NCBI RefSeq assembly: GCF_040954645.1
Contig: NC_092806.1
Coordinates: 111,955,231-112,019,230, forward strand
From: Diabrotica undecimpunctata
Taxonomy: Eukaryota; Arthropoda; Insecta; Coleoptera; Chrysomelidae
Reading direction: 5' to 3'
DNA length: 64,000 bases
This document shows, in pieces, positions 22,390-33,390 of this stretch (position 1 is the stretch's first letter; the number at the start of each line of letters is the position of its first letter). The position numbers and the translations under genes are program-made. A model generated the notes under the pieces. That model was not told the DNA's origin and made no database searches. It saw only the letters and a program-made list of their open reading frames with translations.

Positions 22390-23190
22390 GAAGTTATACT
22401 TCTATAAACGCGTTCGCCGTTAAAAATTTATATAGGAGTCAATCTGCACAATCATTACATATGTAATGCTATAGGTAAGGGAGAGCAGGAAGAGAAACAG
22501 AATTAGTTATATAGGTATATGGTGCATCGTTTGCTGTATATAAACATTTGACCTGTAATAGGAGTATAGTAAATGAAGGATTGTATCAATATTTTAATAA
22601 AAATATATATTTTTATTTTTATATATGTATAAAAGGAGTTTACTGCAAAAAAAATTACACATCCTCTGCAAGTCTGCAGTAAAATGCATTGTTTATTTTG
22701 TTATTAATATAAAAATTACAATACAATAAATACACTGCAACATAATTCAATATAATAATACAATATAAATTAAAATGTAATATTCGTAAGTATTTAAAAC
22801 TGCCAATATACATAACTTAGTTTACGAAGATAAAAATAAAAAACCAACAACTTGGATTATGTTGTAAATTTTCATTTTATTTTAAAATTTATGTTTTTTG
22901 CGTATATTACATATATTTAATAAGATTAACGTGAGGTTTTTAAATATTTCAAAAATAAAAAAGGAAATTCATAATTGGGATTCGAACTCACAACCACCAG
23001 GGGTAAACACGTAAAGGATTTGCCAATTAGACATGACACTAATGGATTCAAAATTGACAGTTTTGTCAGATTTGACAAAAACTGATTATTTTGAAATACA
23101 AAAGCCTAAAATAATTATAAACGTTTAATTTTAAATAATACAAAACATATCACATAAATAATAATATTAATACATATTATATTATTTATA

Positions 23191-23224
<34 letters not shown>

Positions 23225-23375
23225 CAAAAGGAACATTTTTATTCTCGAGAGAGGAAGAGAGAGAAAATATATCTTCTGTTTCTCTCTTACTCATTGTCTT
23301 ACATATGTAATGGTTTCACAGATTCACTCTCATGCAAATTTCCAACGCCGACCGTGCGTATAGAAGTATAACTTC
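22390..23375. mobile_element. Non-autonomous DNA element with long inverted ends
   Basis: A perfect 17-bp inverted repeat GAAGTTATACTTCTATA (22390-22406) pairs with 23359-23375. Weaker matching continues inwards (ACGC-CG-CGTT-AAATTT, then ATTACATATGTAA, then GAGAAACAGAA) to about 115 bp per arm. The interior is AT-rich, has no transposase, and holds a short (TA)n tract at 23197-23224 and a tRNA-like stretch. Superfamily unknown; I could not find an unambiguous target duplication. Confidence 0.75.
22970..23050 (-). other. tRNA-like sequence (possible Pol III A and B boxes)
   Basis: On the minus strand GAGTTCGAATCCC resembles a tRNA T-arm/B box and, about 50 bases upstream, TGTCTAATTGG resembles an A box. 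No acceptor stem pairing is visible, so it is not a working tRNA. It may be a SINE head captured by the element, or chance. Confidence 0.35.
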
Positions 23376-23390
23376 AATAAACAATAGAAA

Positions 23391-23685
23391 AAACAAACAA
23401 AGCGACTACCAAAAGAGCACTACACAATGTTTTCATTATTAATGAACGTATACGACATACGAGATGTCATACGACACTATGAATAAAAATAGATTAACTA
23501 AAAGACAAATTTTGATTTATTGACTTAAAAAAGACCTCCGGCTGAGTACAACATAAACAACTGAAAGAATCCTAACATGCGACATAGCAAATGAAAGAAA
23601 AGGATATAACGAATATATTTAGATACAAAAAACAAACAAGGCGACTACCAAAAGGTCACTATATAGTATCTTCATTAATAATGAA
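23391..23685 (+). repeat. Direct repeat of about 55 bp
   Basis: 23391-23450 and 23625-23685 share AAAACAAACAA, GCGACTACCAAAAG and TTCATTA-TAATGAA in the same order. A related AAGGATATAACGAATA block recurs at 22310 and 23600, so the inverted-end element at 22390 probably inserted into an older repeated sequence. Confidence 0.6.
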
Positions 23686-23698
23686 AACAAATGTGCAA

Positions 23699-24102
23699 TC
23701 CACTCTGATGACCATAAACTAAAACGATTCAATAATGTCGCTTTCTGTCGCTTTCTGATTTAATAATGTCGTTTACGGTTTTAACAAAAGCTTTGCTACC
23801 GCTTTAATAAACTGAAAGGCCAAAATGTATAGCACAAGAGCACAATTCGTCAACCTTTTGTGTCTAAGACCTGGACTGATACAAATTTACATAGAAAACG
23901 GTCGGTGAATATCTCTGATTTATATTTTGGCCTTGCGCGATATATTTTGGCCCTTCAGTTTATTAAAGCGGTAGCAAAGCTTTTGTTAAAACCGTAAACG
24001 ACATTATTAAATCGTTTTCTTTTGTGGCCATCAGAGTAGATGGCCCTTCTGTAGCTATCCACTTGAACTAGGAAATAAGTCAGAGACATTCACCGACCAT
24101 TT
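23699..24102. repeat. Fold-back: near-perfect interleaved inverted repeats
   Basis: The left arm 23699-23830 pairs with the right arm 23940-24052; about 70 bases around GCTTTGCTACCGCTTTAATA are almost identical. The left arm has an extra short tandem duplication (AATAATGTCG...CTTTCTG). A second pair, GGTCGGTGAATATCTCTGA at about 23900 and TCAGAGACATTCACCGACC at about 24078, interleaves with the first. No frame. High arm similarity suggests recent origin or gene conversion. Confidence 0.85.
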
Positions 24103-24329
24103 TGTGTGATTCCAGAGCCTGAGTCTCTGACGGTGCAGGGTTTGACGAAATAAAGTTGTAAGACTCTATTGATATTCATTTAAATACGGAAGTTTTGTTG
24201 AATTGTGTTCTGGTGTTCCATATATTTTGTCATATACTCTGCAATTCTCAGCCGAACCTGCAACTAAGAATTGTTCCTAAAATATTATGAGCATCCAATA
24301 CGGATGTGAAAACGAGATCATATTATTTA

Positions 24330-24690
24330 CTATGATGATCAAAGTAAAAGCTTTCCAGATGTGGTCTTATCGTAGAATGGTTAAAATATTATGGGTTTAC
24401 CACATTAAAAAAAAAATATTAAACAGAATAGGGCAAGGCAAAGGTAAAATCATAAAAAAAACTTGAATACTTTGGCCACATCATAAGATATTGCACATAA
24501 TGGATACTGCAGTTAATACTCAATGGAAAGATAGAAGGAAAGGGACAAAAACTTTCGACAATGAACTGGCTTAATAATAGACCAACTTACAGTACAGGAT
24601 CGAGAAGGATATCGGAAAATTGTCATCGGGGCTACCAATGCCTAAATATAAGCACGATATCCAAATAAGAAGAATATAGCGACAATTCCG
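24330..24690 (+). pseudogene. LINE RT tail fragment
   Basis: The plus strand reads KVKAFQMWSYRRMVKILWVY, then KILNRIGQGKGKI, then (after frame changes) EYFGHIIRYCT-like, LQLILNGKIEGKGQKLSTM-like and EDREGYRKIVIGATNA-like pieces. The order matches the shared tail of the LINE family in this window. Frame changes near 24460 and 24560 inactivate it. Confidence 0.7.
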
Positions 24691-24997
24691 TCATTTAATA
24701 AAACTATCACCAGTAAAAGAGCAATGTTTTTCTAAAGAGACATTTTTTTCAGACTAACAGTGTATTGTGTCAAGGGCAAATCTCTTTTGGTCATCGAAAA
24801 AGAGTTTTGACCAACAATAATTAGTATTTATAAATGTTGTTGATTATAATACAGTTGATGTAATCAATGTTGCAATCAACACAGTCTGGGGTAATTTGTG
24901 GTGTCTATTTAGTAGCTCGGCGGTTACTAGGGTCGCTGAAAGTCGCTGAAGCGAATGTCTGGAAAACAGAAAGCATATTTTTCATACAGTTTCTTCA

Positions 24998-25147
24998 AAA
25001 TATCATAGAAAATGTGTAGTATGTCATGCAAAAATAAGCACTGACGAAGACAGAAAAATCAGTCAGAAGAAGGGGCCGAAATCAAAAGTTTCATGTGATG
25101 TATGTAATAAGTTCTATTGTTTGTTATGGTTTTTTAACGTTCAACAT
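24998..25147 (+). pseudogene. piggyBac C-terminal cysteine-rich domain remnant
   Basis: YHRKCVVCHAKISTDEDR then SCDVCNKFYCLLWFF gives the Cx2C...Cx2C...C ring-like zinc-binding pattern at the C-terminus of many piggyBac transposases, which binds element ends. A stop follows at the end. No other piggyBac segment adjoins it. Confidence 0.6.
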
Positions 25148-25149
25148 TA

Positions 25150-26286
25150 GTCTGTATAACTAATAAAAACTGTTTGTATTATTTAATTAAAATAAAAATT
25201 AATTTTAAAATATTCGTATATTTTTTTTTTTGAAAAATTTGAAATGATAGTAAACACATAAAAAGTAGCGAGCTCATTCACTAGTAGGTATTCTAATTGT
25301 TCAGCAAATATAAAGAAAATTTTTTTATTATCCTAATAAATAAAGCGCTTTCCTTATACACGAGACCTCCAGTACGGAACATATATCCAATGCTAATAAA
25401 GACAAAACATTTTTAAAATATTGTTTCGAATCCTGACAACCTTAAAAATGTATTATTTATGAGAGGAAAGATTAGTGTTCTCTTTGATTTATATGCATTT
25501 AAAATTAGTAATAACTCACTCGCATATTACCCACTTCAAAATTCGAATCCGGTTAATCCTAAAATATGTCTCAGGAAAAGTGGCACTAGATGTACCTAGG
25601 AACGCACAATAATAATACGTTTATTTAAATTTAGTCTTATAGTAGCGAATGAATCCGTGGTCCTGCAGCATTCCACTGGGTCATCCAAGTGATTATACCT
25701 TCTTCTTTACACTTGATGCAATCCAGGGACGGCTTAAAGAGAATTTTGTCAAAGAAAGCGATAGAATAGTTTTAATTAAAACAAATAATATGCGATTGTA
25801 GAATACTACATGAAATGTATGATTATTTTTCGCATTTTGTTTTTGATTTAAAAAAAATATTGTAAACACAAAAAGAAAAAAGATTTAAATATCTTACCAC
25901 ACCGAATAAAAGCTGCAATAGCATTTAGTTCTCTTGCTCCAGTCAAAAATATTTAATCGGTACCGAGATATACAAAAAAATCTCAAAACAGCCAAAAATC
26001 ACAATACGCAAATTCTCAACACGAAATCACGAAATAGAAGCCGTAACTAACCGCATAGGCTGGTCAGCAAATATAAACCTTTCGTTACTGTGTGGACATA
26101 TATGTCCCAGTGGATTTCAAAAAATCTGCTGGCATCTTTTTGTCCCCAAAGCCCATGTTATTGGAACGCATCCGTATTTTTAGATATTCCTTACTCATTA
26201 CCTAGTATTAAAAGTGAAACTGGAACAAACCATGAAGTGGAGATATTCAGGAGTGGCTAGTATACCTGTTGAATACAAAGCACGTG
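25150..26286. other. No gene seen
   Basis: AT-rich. A short palindromic GGACATATATGTCC at about 26095 resembles subterminal sequence in some piggyBac elements, but there is no TTAA-flanked end to support that. Confidence 0.35.
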
Positions 26287-26339
26287 GTGTTCGTGTGTAT
26301 TAAGGTATAAAAAATGCTTATTAAAAGCTTAAAATTTTT

Positions 26340-26390
26340 ATTTTAAAGAAGATCTTTTCGGAATTGAATCATTCCATCATCAGTTTACTA
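26340..26390 (-). ncRNA. Hammerhead ribozyme core in left PLE terminal repeat
   Basis: On the minus strand, CTGATGA (26383-26377) is followed by the stem II hairpin GGAAT-GATTCA-ATTCC, then GAA, then a stem III AAGA-TCT-TCTT and a U at position 17. All core positions match the hammerhead consensus. Stem II is fully paired here, unlike in the right-hand copy. Confidence 0.75.
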
Positions 26391-26864
26391 AAAGAGAGAG
26401 TAAAAATACCAATATTAAAAAACAAGTAAGTTAAAATTTAAATATATATATAAATATATATATAATTTATATAAAGAACACGTTGGTTTTTTACTACTTA
26501 CATAAAAAGTTATTAAAAACATTGTATGGCCACATAAAAACATTGGAAGGACATCAATATGAAAAAACAATCCTCATGGTATTTATAAAGGTAAATGCAA
26601 TAGACTGGTAACTTGTTGATTAATAAAAAATGAAAATGGGGGCATCTTACATGACCCCCTGTAGCTGGTGAGATTTTATCGACTTACACTACCTCTGATC
26701 TGTGCTGGAGTCTAGGGCTAACTGATAGAAAGATGGTATGAAAAATCAGTTAGTACCCGTCAATGTCAAGTGGATTGATGTAGTAGGAGCAAAAGTCATT
26801 GTGCTTAAGTTTGTGAATACGCGTTTTTAGTGAAGAATTTTGTTTTGTGTGTAGTAGGATCAAT

Positions 26865-27646
26865 GACGACACCATGGTGATAGCAGATAGTTTAGAGGGA
26901 CTTCAGAGGCTAATGGACAGAATAAACGAGTACAGTCAACAGTACGGACTAAACATTAATACCCACAAAACGAAACAAATGATTATCAGCAAGGAGAATA
27001 TAAATGGGGCTCATCTATACATTAATGGGACGCAGATAGAGCGAGTAAAACAGTATTGCTACCTGGAAACTATTATAAACGAACAGCGGAGCAATGTACA
27101 GGAAATAAAGTGCCGCATAGGAAAGGCAAGAACGGTCTTTAACAAAATGAGCGCCATCTTCAAAACTCACAACATATCCCTAGATACAAAAATAAGACAT
27201 TTGAGATGCTATGTTTTCTCTGTGTTGTTGTACGGGGCGGAGGCATGGACGCTCACAGACACCACTATTAAAAAACTTGAAGCATTTGAGATGTGGCTTT
27301 ATAGAAGAATGCTGAGAATATCATGGACAGCAAGGATCACGAACAAGGAAGTTCTAGAAAAAATGAAGAAGGAACCAGAGATTGTGTTTACGATCAAACG
27401 CATAAAATTGCAATATCTGGGACACGTTATGAGAAATCAGCACTGTTCCTCCCTGGTGCAGTCTATATTGCAAGGTAAAGTCAAAGGTAAGCGAGGACCC
27501 GGTAGAAGGAGAATATCATGGCTGCGGAATTTAAGAACATGGTTTAAGAAAACCTCAACGGAGCTGTTTCGAGCCGCAGCGAGCAAGGTCATGATTGCTA
27601 ATATGATTTCCAACATCCGAAACGGATAGGAACCAGAAGAAGAAGA
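26865..27646 (+). mobile_element. 5'-truncated LINE copy, open frame, 9-bp target duplication
   Basis: AGGATCAAT at 26856-26864 and 27647-27655 are the target duplications. The insert begins exactly at the DDT codons of the catalytic YADDT box and stays open to 27629: DDTMVIADSLEGLQRLMDRI, QYGLNINTHKTKQM, ERVKQYCYLETIINEQRS, RCYVFSVLLYGAEAWTL, KKLEAFEMWLYRRMLRISW, KLQYLGHVMRNQHC, GRRRISWLRNLRTW, ending IRNG. No lesions, so it is probably the youngest LINE here. The 3' end is an AGAAGAAGAAG run. The open frame's apparent Met at 26847 is in flanking DNA. It encodes no complete palm domain and cannot be a working reverse transcriptase. Confidence 0.92.
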
Positions 27647-28202
27647 AGGATCAATAGCAATTTTTGGTATTTTAAAAAAGTTGGGAGAATATAAAACAAT
27701 GAGTGACTGTGATGTAAAATAAATTTGGTACACCAGGGTAAGGCAAAATCTAAGTTAGGTAGTTGAAATTAATGAATCATTTTAAGGCGATAAAATGAAT
27801 GTTATTAACTAATTGTTTCCTTGTATGAAGTAAGTGTAGATAAAAGTTGGTTTGAAATTTATGGAAGATGAATCGAGTAAAAAGAAATAAAAGAAAAAGA
27901 AAGGAAAAGAAATAGGAGATGAATGTAAAGATGTAAGCTGGGGATACTGAAACTGATTGTGATAAGAGGTTGATAGATGTAAGTGACTATTTATAAGAAA
28001 ACCTGTGTGATTAGTTAAGATGGTAGTTATTGGAGAGGATGGGAAATTGGATATTGGAAAAGGGAGATGTTAGTGTATTAATGGTGACAAGAATAGAGTT
28101 AAGTCTGGCGGATTATATATGGTGATATTAAGCTATGGGAAAATAAAAACAAATGTAGAAGTAAGTAAAACTGGATGTGTAGTTAAAGGAAAGAAAGTTA
28201 GA

Positions 28203-29190
28203 TCAGGATAATAATTGTCGATGTAGTAGGACGGAGTCTCTGTTGATGCTGGTGTGACGATTAACACAATTGAGGCTATTTTTCTTTTCCTTGACTATCT
28301 CCAAATCCTCAAAAAGGTCAAGTTTGAGATAATCTCTACCTGGGATGTTATGAAGAAGAGAAATATCATCTAGTACCTTGACTGTGTGATTGTGATATTT
28401 AAGATGATGGGAAAAAGAAGAAGTGTTCTCTAACTTAGAATGTTCAATGGCCCTGGTTACTAGAGATCTACAAGTTCTACCAATATAAGTGGCATCACAG
28501 TCAGAACATTGAAGTTTATAAACTGAAGTCAATAGAGTCCTTACTATTGCATAATGATCTACTCAATTTATTGTTAACTTTAAAGGAAATCTTAATATTT
28601 TCAACAGAATTCAGGATACTGTTTTTGATTGATTAGGAGAGTGTTGGACAGTGAAATTGTAATCAGAAGTAAGATGGGGAATCTGAAGTAATGTTAGGGT
28701 AAGCTGATTGTTAAAGCAATTTACGTTTCTTTTTATAAATGAGTTTATGGATGATATCAGGGTTATAACCATTATTGAAAGCAATCTGTTTGATTATGTT
28801 TAGTTCTTGGTTGTAGTTAATGTTAGATAATGGGATGGTTTCTAAACGATGAATGAAACTGTCGAATGCAGATAATTTGTGTGAAATGGGATGGTTAGAA
28901 TTATAATGTATGACATGATCTGTTTGTGTGGGTTTTCTGTAGATGCTATAATCAAAGACATTATTAATTCTATTGATGGAAAGGTCCAAGAAATTGATGG
29001 AGAAGTTGGATTCTAATTCCATAGTGAATTTAATATTGGGGTGAATATTATTGATAGTGTTTAAAAAGGAAGAAGCTGTATTTGAGTTACCTCTAATGAA
29101 AACTAAGCAATCATCAACGTAACGGAATCAGTGTAGAATTATATTGTTGGTCATGATTTGAGTGGATTCTAGATAATTCATGAAGTGGAT
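28203..29190 (-). pseudogene. Penelope-like RT (C-terminal) and GIY-YIG endonuclease
   Basis: Minus strand, in order: FRYVDDCLVFIRG (RT motif C, YVDD, about 29130), NINNIHPNIKFTMELE, INFLDLSINRINNVF and YSIYRKPTQTDHVIHYNSNH (29022-28711), then, after a gap with frame damage, the endonuclease frame 28532-28203 with YKLQCSDCDATYIGRTCRSL, AIEHSK and FSHHLKYHNHTV. Cx2C plus H and the YIG core are characteristic of PLE GIY-YIG nucleases, which nick the target for priming. A stop precedes FRYVDD (usual Trp codon lost). The N-terminal RT is gone. The YIGRT type differs from the YIGE type in the two PLEs at 32 and 39 kb. Confidence 0.85.
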
Positions 29191-29197
29191 GAATAGT

Positions 29198-29680
29198 GAC
29201 ATATGGAGCAGAAAATTGGATATTAAACAAAAGATATCAGAGCAGAATTTAGGCAGCAGAGATGAAATACCTCAGAAGAACGATAGGAGTAAAAAGAACT
29301 GATAGAATCAAAAATGAAGAAATAAGGGAAAGACTCAAAATCAAACCGATACTAGAGTCAATCAAAGAGAAAAAATTGGCATGGTTCGGACATCTAACCC
29401 GGGTGGACAATAATAGACAAGTAAAAAGAGTGTGGGACGCCAAATCAATAGGGAAGAACAGAAGAGGAAGACCCATTAAAGAATGGAACAGTGACATCTC
29501 GCAGATACTGCAGAGTAAGGGTAAGACTTGGCAGGAAGCAACACAGATGGCATCCTATAGGAAGGAATGGAGAAAGTTGGTTAAGAGCTAGGATACCTCA
29601 GAAATATTGTAATTTAATGAATTGTATTTTAAACGGCCCAACACCGAAAGGTACAAATGGGTCTACTGATTAAGTAAATA
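29198..29680 (+). pseudogene. LINE RT tail, second subfamily, inside the PLE
   Basis: From about 29198 the plus strand reads VTYGAENWILNKRYQSRI, then an open frame 29262-29591: MKYLRRTIGVKRTDRIKNEE, LKIKPILESIKEKKLAWFGH, KRVWDAKSIGKNRRGRPIKE and SYRKEWRKLVKS. It is the same functional tail as the other LINEs but from another subfamily, with a 3' UTR ending in AAGTAAATAAGTAA. It interrupts the PLE upstream of motif C. No clear target duplication found. Confidence 0.8.
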
Positions 29681-30004
29681 AGTAACTTTCTATCAGTTAG
29701 CCCTAGACTCCAGCACAGATCAGAGGTAGTGTAAGTCGATAAAATCTCACCAGCTACAGGGGGTCATGTAAGATGCCCCCATTTTCATTTTTTATTAATC
29801 AACAAGTTACCAATCTATTGCATTTACCTTTATAAATACCATGAGGATTGTTTTTTAATACTGATGTCCTTCCAATGTTTTTATGTGGCCATACAATGTT
29901 TTTAACAACTTTTTAAGTAAGTAGTAAAAAACCAACGTGTGCTTTATATATATTTAAATTTTAACTTACTTATTTTTTAATATTGGTATTTTTACACTCT
30001 CTCT

Positions 30005-30060
30005 TTTAGTAAACTGATGATGTAATGATTCAATTCCGAAAAGATCTTCTTTAAAATAAA
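30005..30060 (+). ncRNA. Hammerhead ribozyme core in right PLE terminal repeat
   Basis: CTGATGA at 30014-30020, stem II hairpin around ATGATTCAAT, GAA at 30038-30040, stem III AAGA (30041-30044)/TCTT (30048-30051) and U17 at 30052. The core matches the consensus. One stem II base differs from the left copy (TGTAAT for TGGAAT), which weakens that helix. Confidence 0.75.
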
Positions 30061-30289
30061 AATTTTAAGCTTTTAATAAGCATTTTTTATACCTTAATAC
30101 ACACGAACACGAATAAATTGATGTTAACCAAACACGTGCATAAAAAACTCATAAATCATACAATTTTAGTAAAGAAAAAGAGGCTGCTCTGTTTTTTTAA
30201 CCGATTATATAATTTAGTTGCTGAGTAACACAAGTTATTGATATATATTGTTTATTTTTGATATTGTTTTTATCTATTTTAGGATAATT

Positions 30290-31130
30290 TCTAAACGGGA
30301 CTGTAGTATCCCAGCAGTGATTTATACCAGGTCGTATTTATCAAATTCGTAATGTTTGCTTGCAGACCTACTATGAAACGTAGACGTTTTCTAATACAAA
30401 AATAGCTTCAAGAAGAAATTATACTGCCTCAAAGTCTGATTATGTACCTGGTGACGATTCTGCCTCAGATTCTGATGAAACACCTGAGAATACTCCTGAC
30501 CGTGTAGATGTAAACATTACTGCTTCCGACGAAGAAAGTTCTAATTATGCGGAAATATCTGAAGATGAGTCAAAAAACGAATTGACTGCACAATGTAATA
30601 TATCAAATACAAACTTTTGTCCGAAAAAATAAATTCCTACCCAGAGAATTGAAATAACAATAATACATATTGATAAAAGTTCTCGTCCTTCTGTTATTTT
30701 TCTAAAATTATTTCCACCTAGCTTATTTATGCATATTACTTCCTGTACAAACCAAAGAATAGCAGCACTTCCAAAAAATAAAAATATAAAATTAAACATG
30801 AAAAAACAGATATGTACGAAATGATGACAGTTGATTGGTTGTACTATGGTTATGCGTTACAAAAAAGTACCATCTATCTCACACTACTGGTCACAAAAGA
30901 GCTCGCTGTTTATTTCTGCGATCTAAATCCTACTATAAAAATCCTGAAAGAAATGGTAATACATCAAAAACATACTACATTGATGGAGTGGTTTCCTGTT
31001 TGAAACAAACTTTTGTAAAGGCGAGAACTAAGAGTTCCCATCAGTCCATCAATGACTAAGTTCAAATAAAGATTTGCCCTGAAGCAGCATCTTCCTATGA
31101 AGCCAAAAAAAAAAGTATGAAAATGTAGCA
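30290..31130 (+). pseudogene. piggyBac-type transposase remnant
   Basis: About 30420-30590 encodes a typical acidic N-terminal region (SDYVPGDDSASDSDETPENT, EESSNYAEISEDESKNE). After decayed sequence, 30850-30950 gives KKVPSISHYWSQKSSLF, matching the LPxxxDYWS motif. Then 31015-31125 gives [26 protein letters not shown], matching the SxDExMxxFKGRxxLKQYMPxKP block near the second catalytic Asp. GGGACTGTAGTATCCC near 30297 could be a terminal palindrome. Several frameshifts and stops. A (TA)n tract cuts it off at 31154. Confidence 0.7.
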
Positions 31131-31150
31131 AAGAAGTGATTCTTTCACAA

Positions 31151-31270
<120 letters not shown>

Positions 31271-31334
31271 CTTTTTTCTTTTTGGGTGAGGTAGTCACTA
31301 AAAAATTGAGCTTTGCTTAGACGTACTATTTATT

Positions 31335-31385
31335 CTGAATCCAAGCTTTCGGTGGTTTTTTGCCACCTTATCAAGGTCTACAAAG
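31335..31385 (-). ncRNA. Decayed hammerhead-like motif of PLE end
   Basis: On the minus strand, TTGATAA stands for CTGATGA (two core substitutions), then a perfect hairpin GGTGG-CAAAAAA-CCACC, then GAA and palindromic AGCT. The architecture is that of a PLE hammerhead, but the core changes predict no cleavage. Confidence 0.55.
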
Positions 31386-31962
31386 AAAATTACTATATTG
31401 TAAAAATTTGAATGATGCAATAAAAAAGCTATAAAAAACTTACATGAATGTAAGATTCGTGGCATAAACAACAACGTTAAATAACATGGTATGTACTGCA
31501 ATTGCAACTAACCTTAAAAATGTTACTGTTTAAAACACACTTTGACAATTAATACATACGTTAAAAATTTAAAAACCAAAATGAAAGACGACATGTTAAA
31601 ACAGTCGTCGTTGCAAACTTGATTTCAGTCACATTTCACGAGCAGAAAGAGAGAAAGTGGCAGGACAATTATTGTTTAAATAGTTTGAAGAAAATACAAA
31701 AAACAACTTTCAAACTAATGTCTAACAAAATACTGTTTATGAATTTTGAGTACTACCAACTGTATTACCAACTTGAAATTGAGCGGGAAAATACAAATAT
31801 TATTTATAACATAAACAATAAAAAGAAAATAGTATTTAGTAAATAGGTTTAGAAAAAACAACCAAACAAAACAAAACTGAATTAATAACTGAAGTTTGAT
31901 CAAAAAAATTCAAGTAATAAAGAAATTTAAAAAAAAAAAAAAAAGAGATGCAAAATAGCTCA

Positions 31963-32830
31963 GTCATAAGTCAATATAAAATTGTAAATTTTGCTAAGAT
32001 TCTGGATCTCAAATCTTTTATTCAGATTGTTATTATCACTCTTGCTGATATGTACCATCTCTAAGAAAGTTCCCTTAAATTTATTTTTCTCTCTGGCTAA
32101 TATTTTTACATTGTTGAAATCTATCTTATGGTCTAGATCGATCGTATACTCTGCCAAAGCACAAGTAGGTTTGTTTAATCATACAGTCACTCTTATGAGA
32201 AATGATACAACTAGACAGATTCCTTTCAGTTTCACCAATGTACGTGGATGGATATTCAGTACATTGAATGCAATAAAAAGCATCTGTAGTCTCTAAAGTA
32301 GTTAGGGGTTGTTTTATTTTATATAAACTATACAGCTGACGTATGGTTTTGATGTTCTTGTTAGCTATTTTGATGTTCTTGAATTCTTTAAAAATGTTAG
32401 TGAGTTCAACAGTTAGTTTCGGAATATATGGAAGGGCATAAAAATACACACTTGTTGGGGCAGAATTAATTTGTGCTGAGGGCACTGATTGTGACAGTAA
32501 GAATGTTATTTCTATTAACAAAAGAAACAATAAAAATTAATTTATTAATCAGTCTTGGATGATATGAATTTTCAACAAAAATATTACGTAAGAGGTTGAG
32601 ATCATGTTGGAGATAATCCGGATGTGATAACCTTTTGACACGTTCTTTCATCGATAGGACTAAACTAGTTTTCATCCTAGGAGGATGGTAAGAATAATAG
32701 CTTATAAATCTATTGCTACATATGGGTTTTCTATACCATTGTGTTTTTATAACATTATCCTCACATCTATGCAATCTCATGTCAAGGAAAGGCAAAGACC
32801 TTTTGCCTATAAAGGAATTTCTCTGAATAA
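31963..32830 (-). pseudogene. Penelope-like element: RT end and GIY-YIG endonuclease
   Basis: Minus strand, in order across three frames: NSFIGKRSLPFLDMRLHRCE (32820), IKTQWYRKPICSNRFISYYS, SLVLSMKERVKRLSHPDYLQ and NSYHPRLINKLI (to 32550); then LPYIPKLTVELTNIFKEF, IKTIRQLYSLYK, DAFYCIQCTEYPSTYIGETE and RNLSSCIISHKSD (GIY-YIG, to about 32190); then AEYTIDLDHKIDFNNVKILA, GTFLEMVHI, LSKIYNFIL (to 31963). Two frameshifts. The 5' part with the RT palm is truncated at about 32830. The decayed hammerhead and (TA)n lie past its 3' side. Closely related to the copy at 38925-39730. Confidence 0.87.
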
Positions 32831-33390
32831 AAAATATTGAAAGAATAATAATTTATTCTAATTAATCATTATTAAGTGTTCATACATAAATACTATTTTT
32901 AATAATAAAGCAAAATGGATAATTGCATTGATAAAATGCAACCATTTTTGCTACGCATATTTAAACTCGCAGGTTCTACGGCATTCGCCTAAAATTAGGT
33001 TTGTTGTCTCTTCACCAATACAGAGATATTTAGTTTTATTCATATTTGTTGTTATGCTTTTAATATTTCTCTCGTTTTAATTTTTCCTTGCTTGTACGAA
33101 AAGGGAATGTTGAAGGAGGTGCTGAATCCATGGTTTTGAATCAGGCAGGTATACTTGCTGGCACTAGAATCCACAAAATTTTTTTTCAAGAATTCGGCAC
33201 AGGGACCAAGTCTACTTAAAAGACATGATGGCACCTTTGCCGAGTTTACAACAAAACCACTACAAAACCATAATTATTGATAAGCAGACTTTTCATAGAA
33301 AATCTAGAACGACTTAAACGTTCTAGGAAAGAAGACTTAAACTTTTCTATAAGAAACATTAAACCGGAGAATGTAAGGTGGGCATAAACC
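32831..33390. other. No gene seen
   Basis: AT-rich separation between the PLE and the next LINE. Short minus-strand frames at 33050-33235 are unrecognised. Confidence 0.4.

Larger units (their letters stand above)
26287..30110 (-). mobile_element. Penelope-like element with inverted terminal repeats
   Basis: The terminal blocks 26287-26732 and 29686-30110 are inverted copies of each other (about 430 bp, very similar, e.g. GTGTTCGTGTGTATTAAGGT at the outer tip and CTTTCTATCAGTTAGCCC at the inner edge). Between them lies a minus-strand PLE coding remnant (RT then GIY-YIG). PLE terminal repeats are known in direct or inverted arrangement. Each block carries a hammerhead core. Two LINE tails (26865-27646 and about 29198-29680) inserted later, and the PLE N-terminal half is missing. 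Confidence 0.85.

Noticed and set aside
26085..26120. Palindromic GGACATATATGTCC as piggyBac end
   Set aside because: No TTAA and no transposase nearby in matching orientation.
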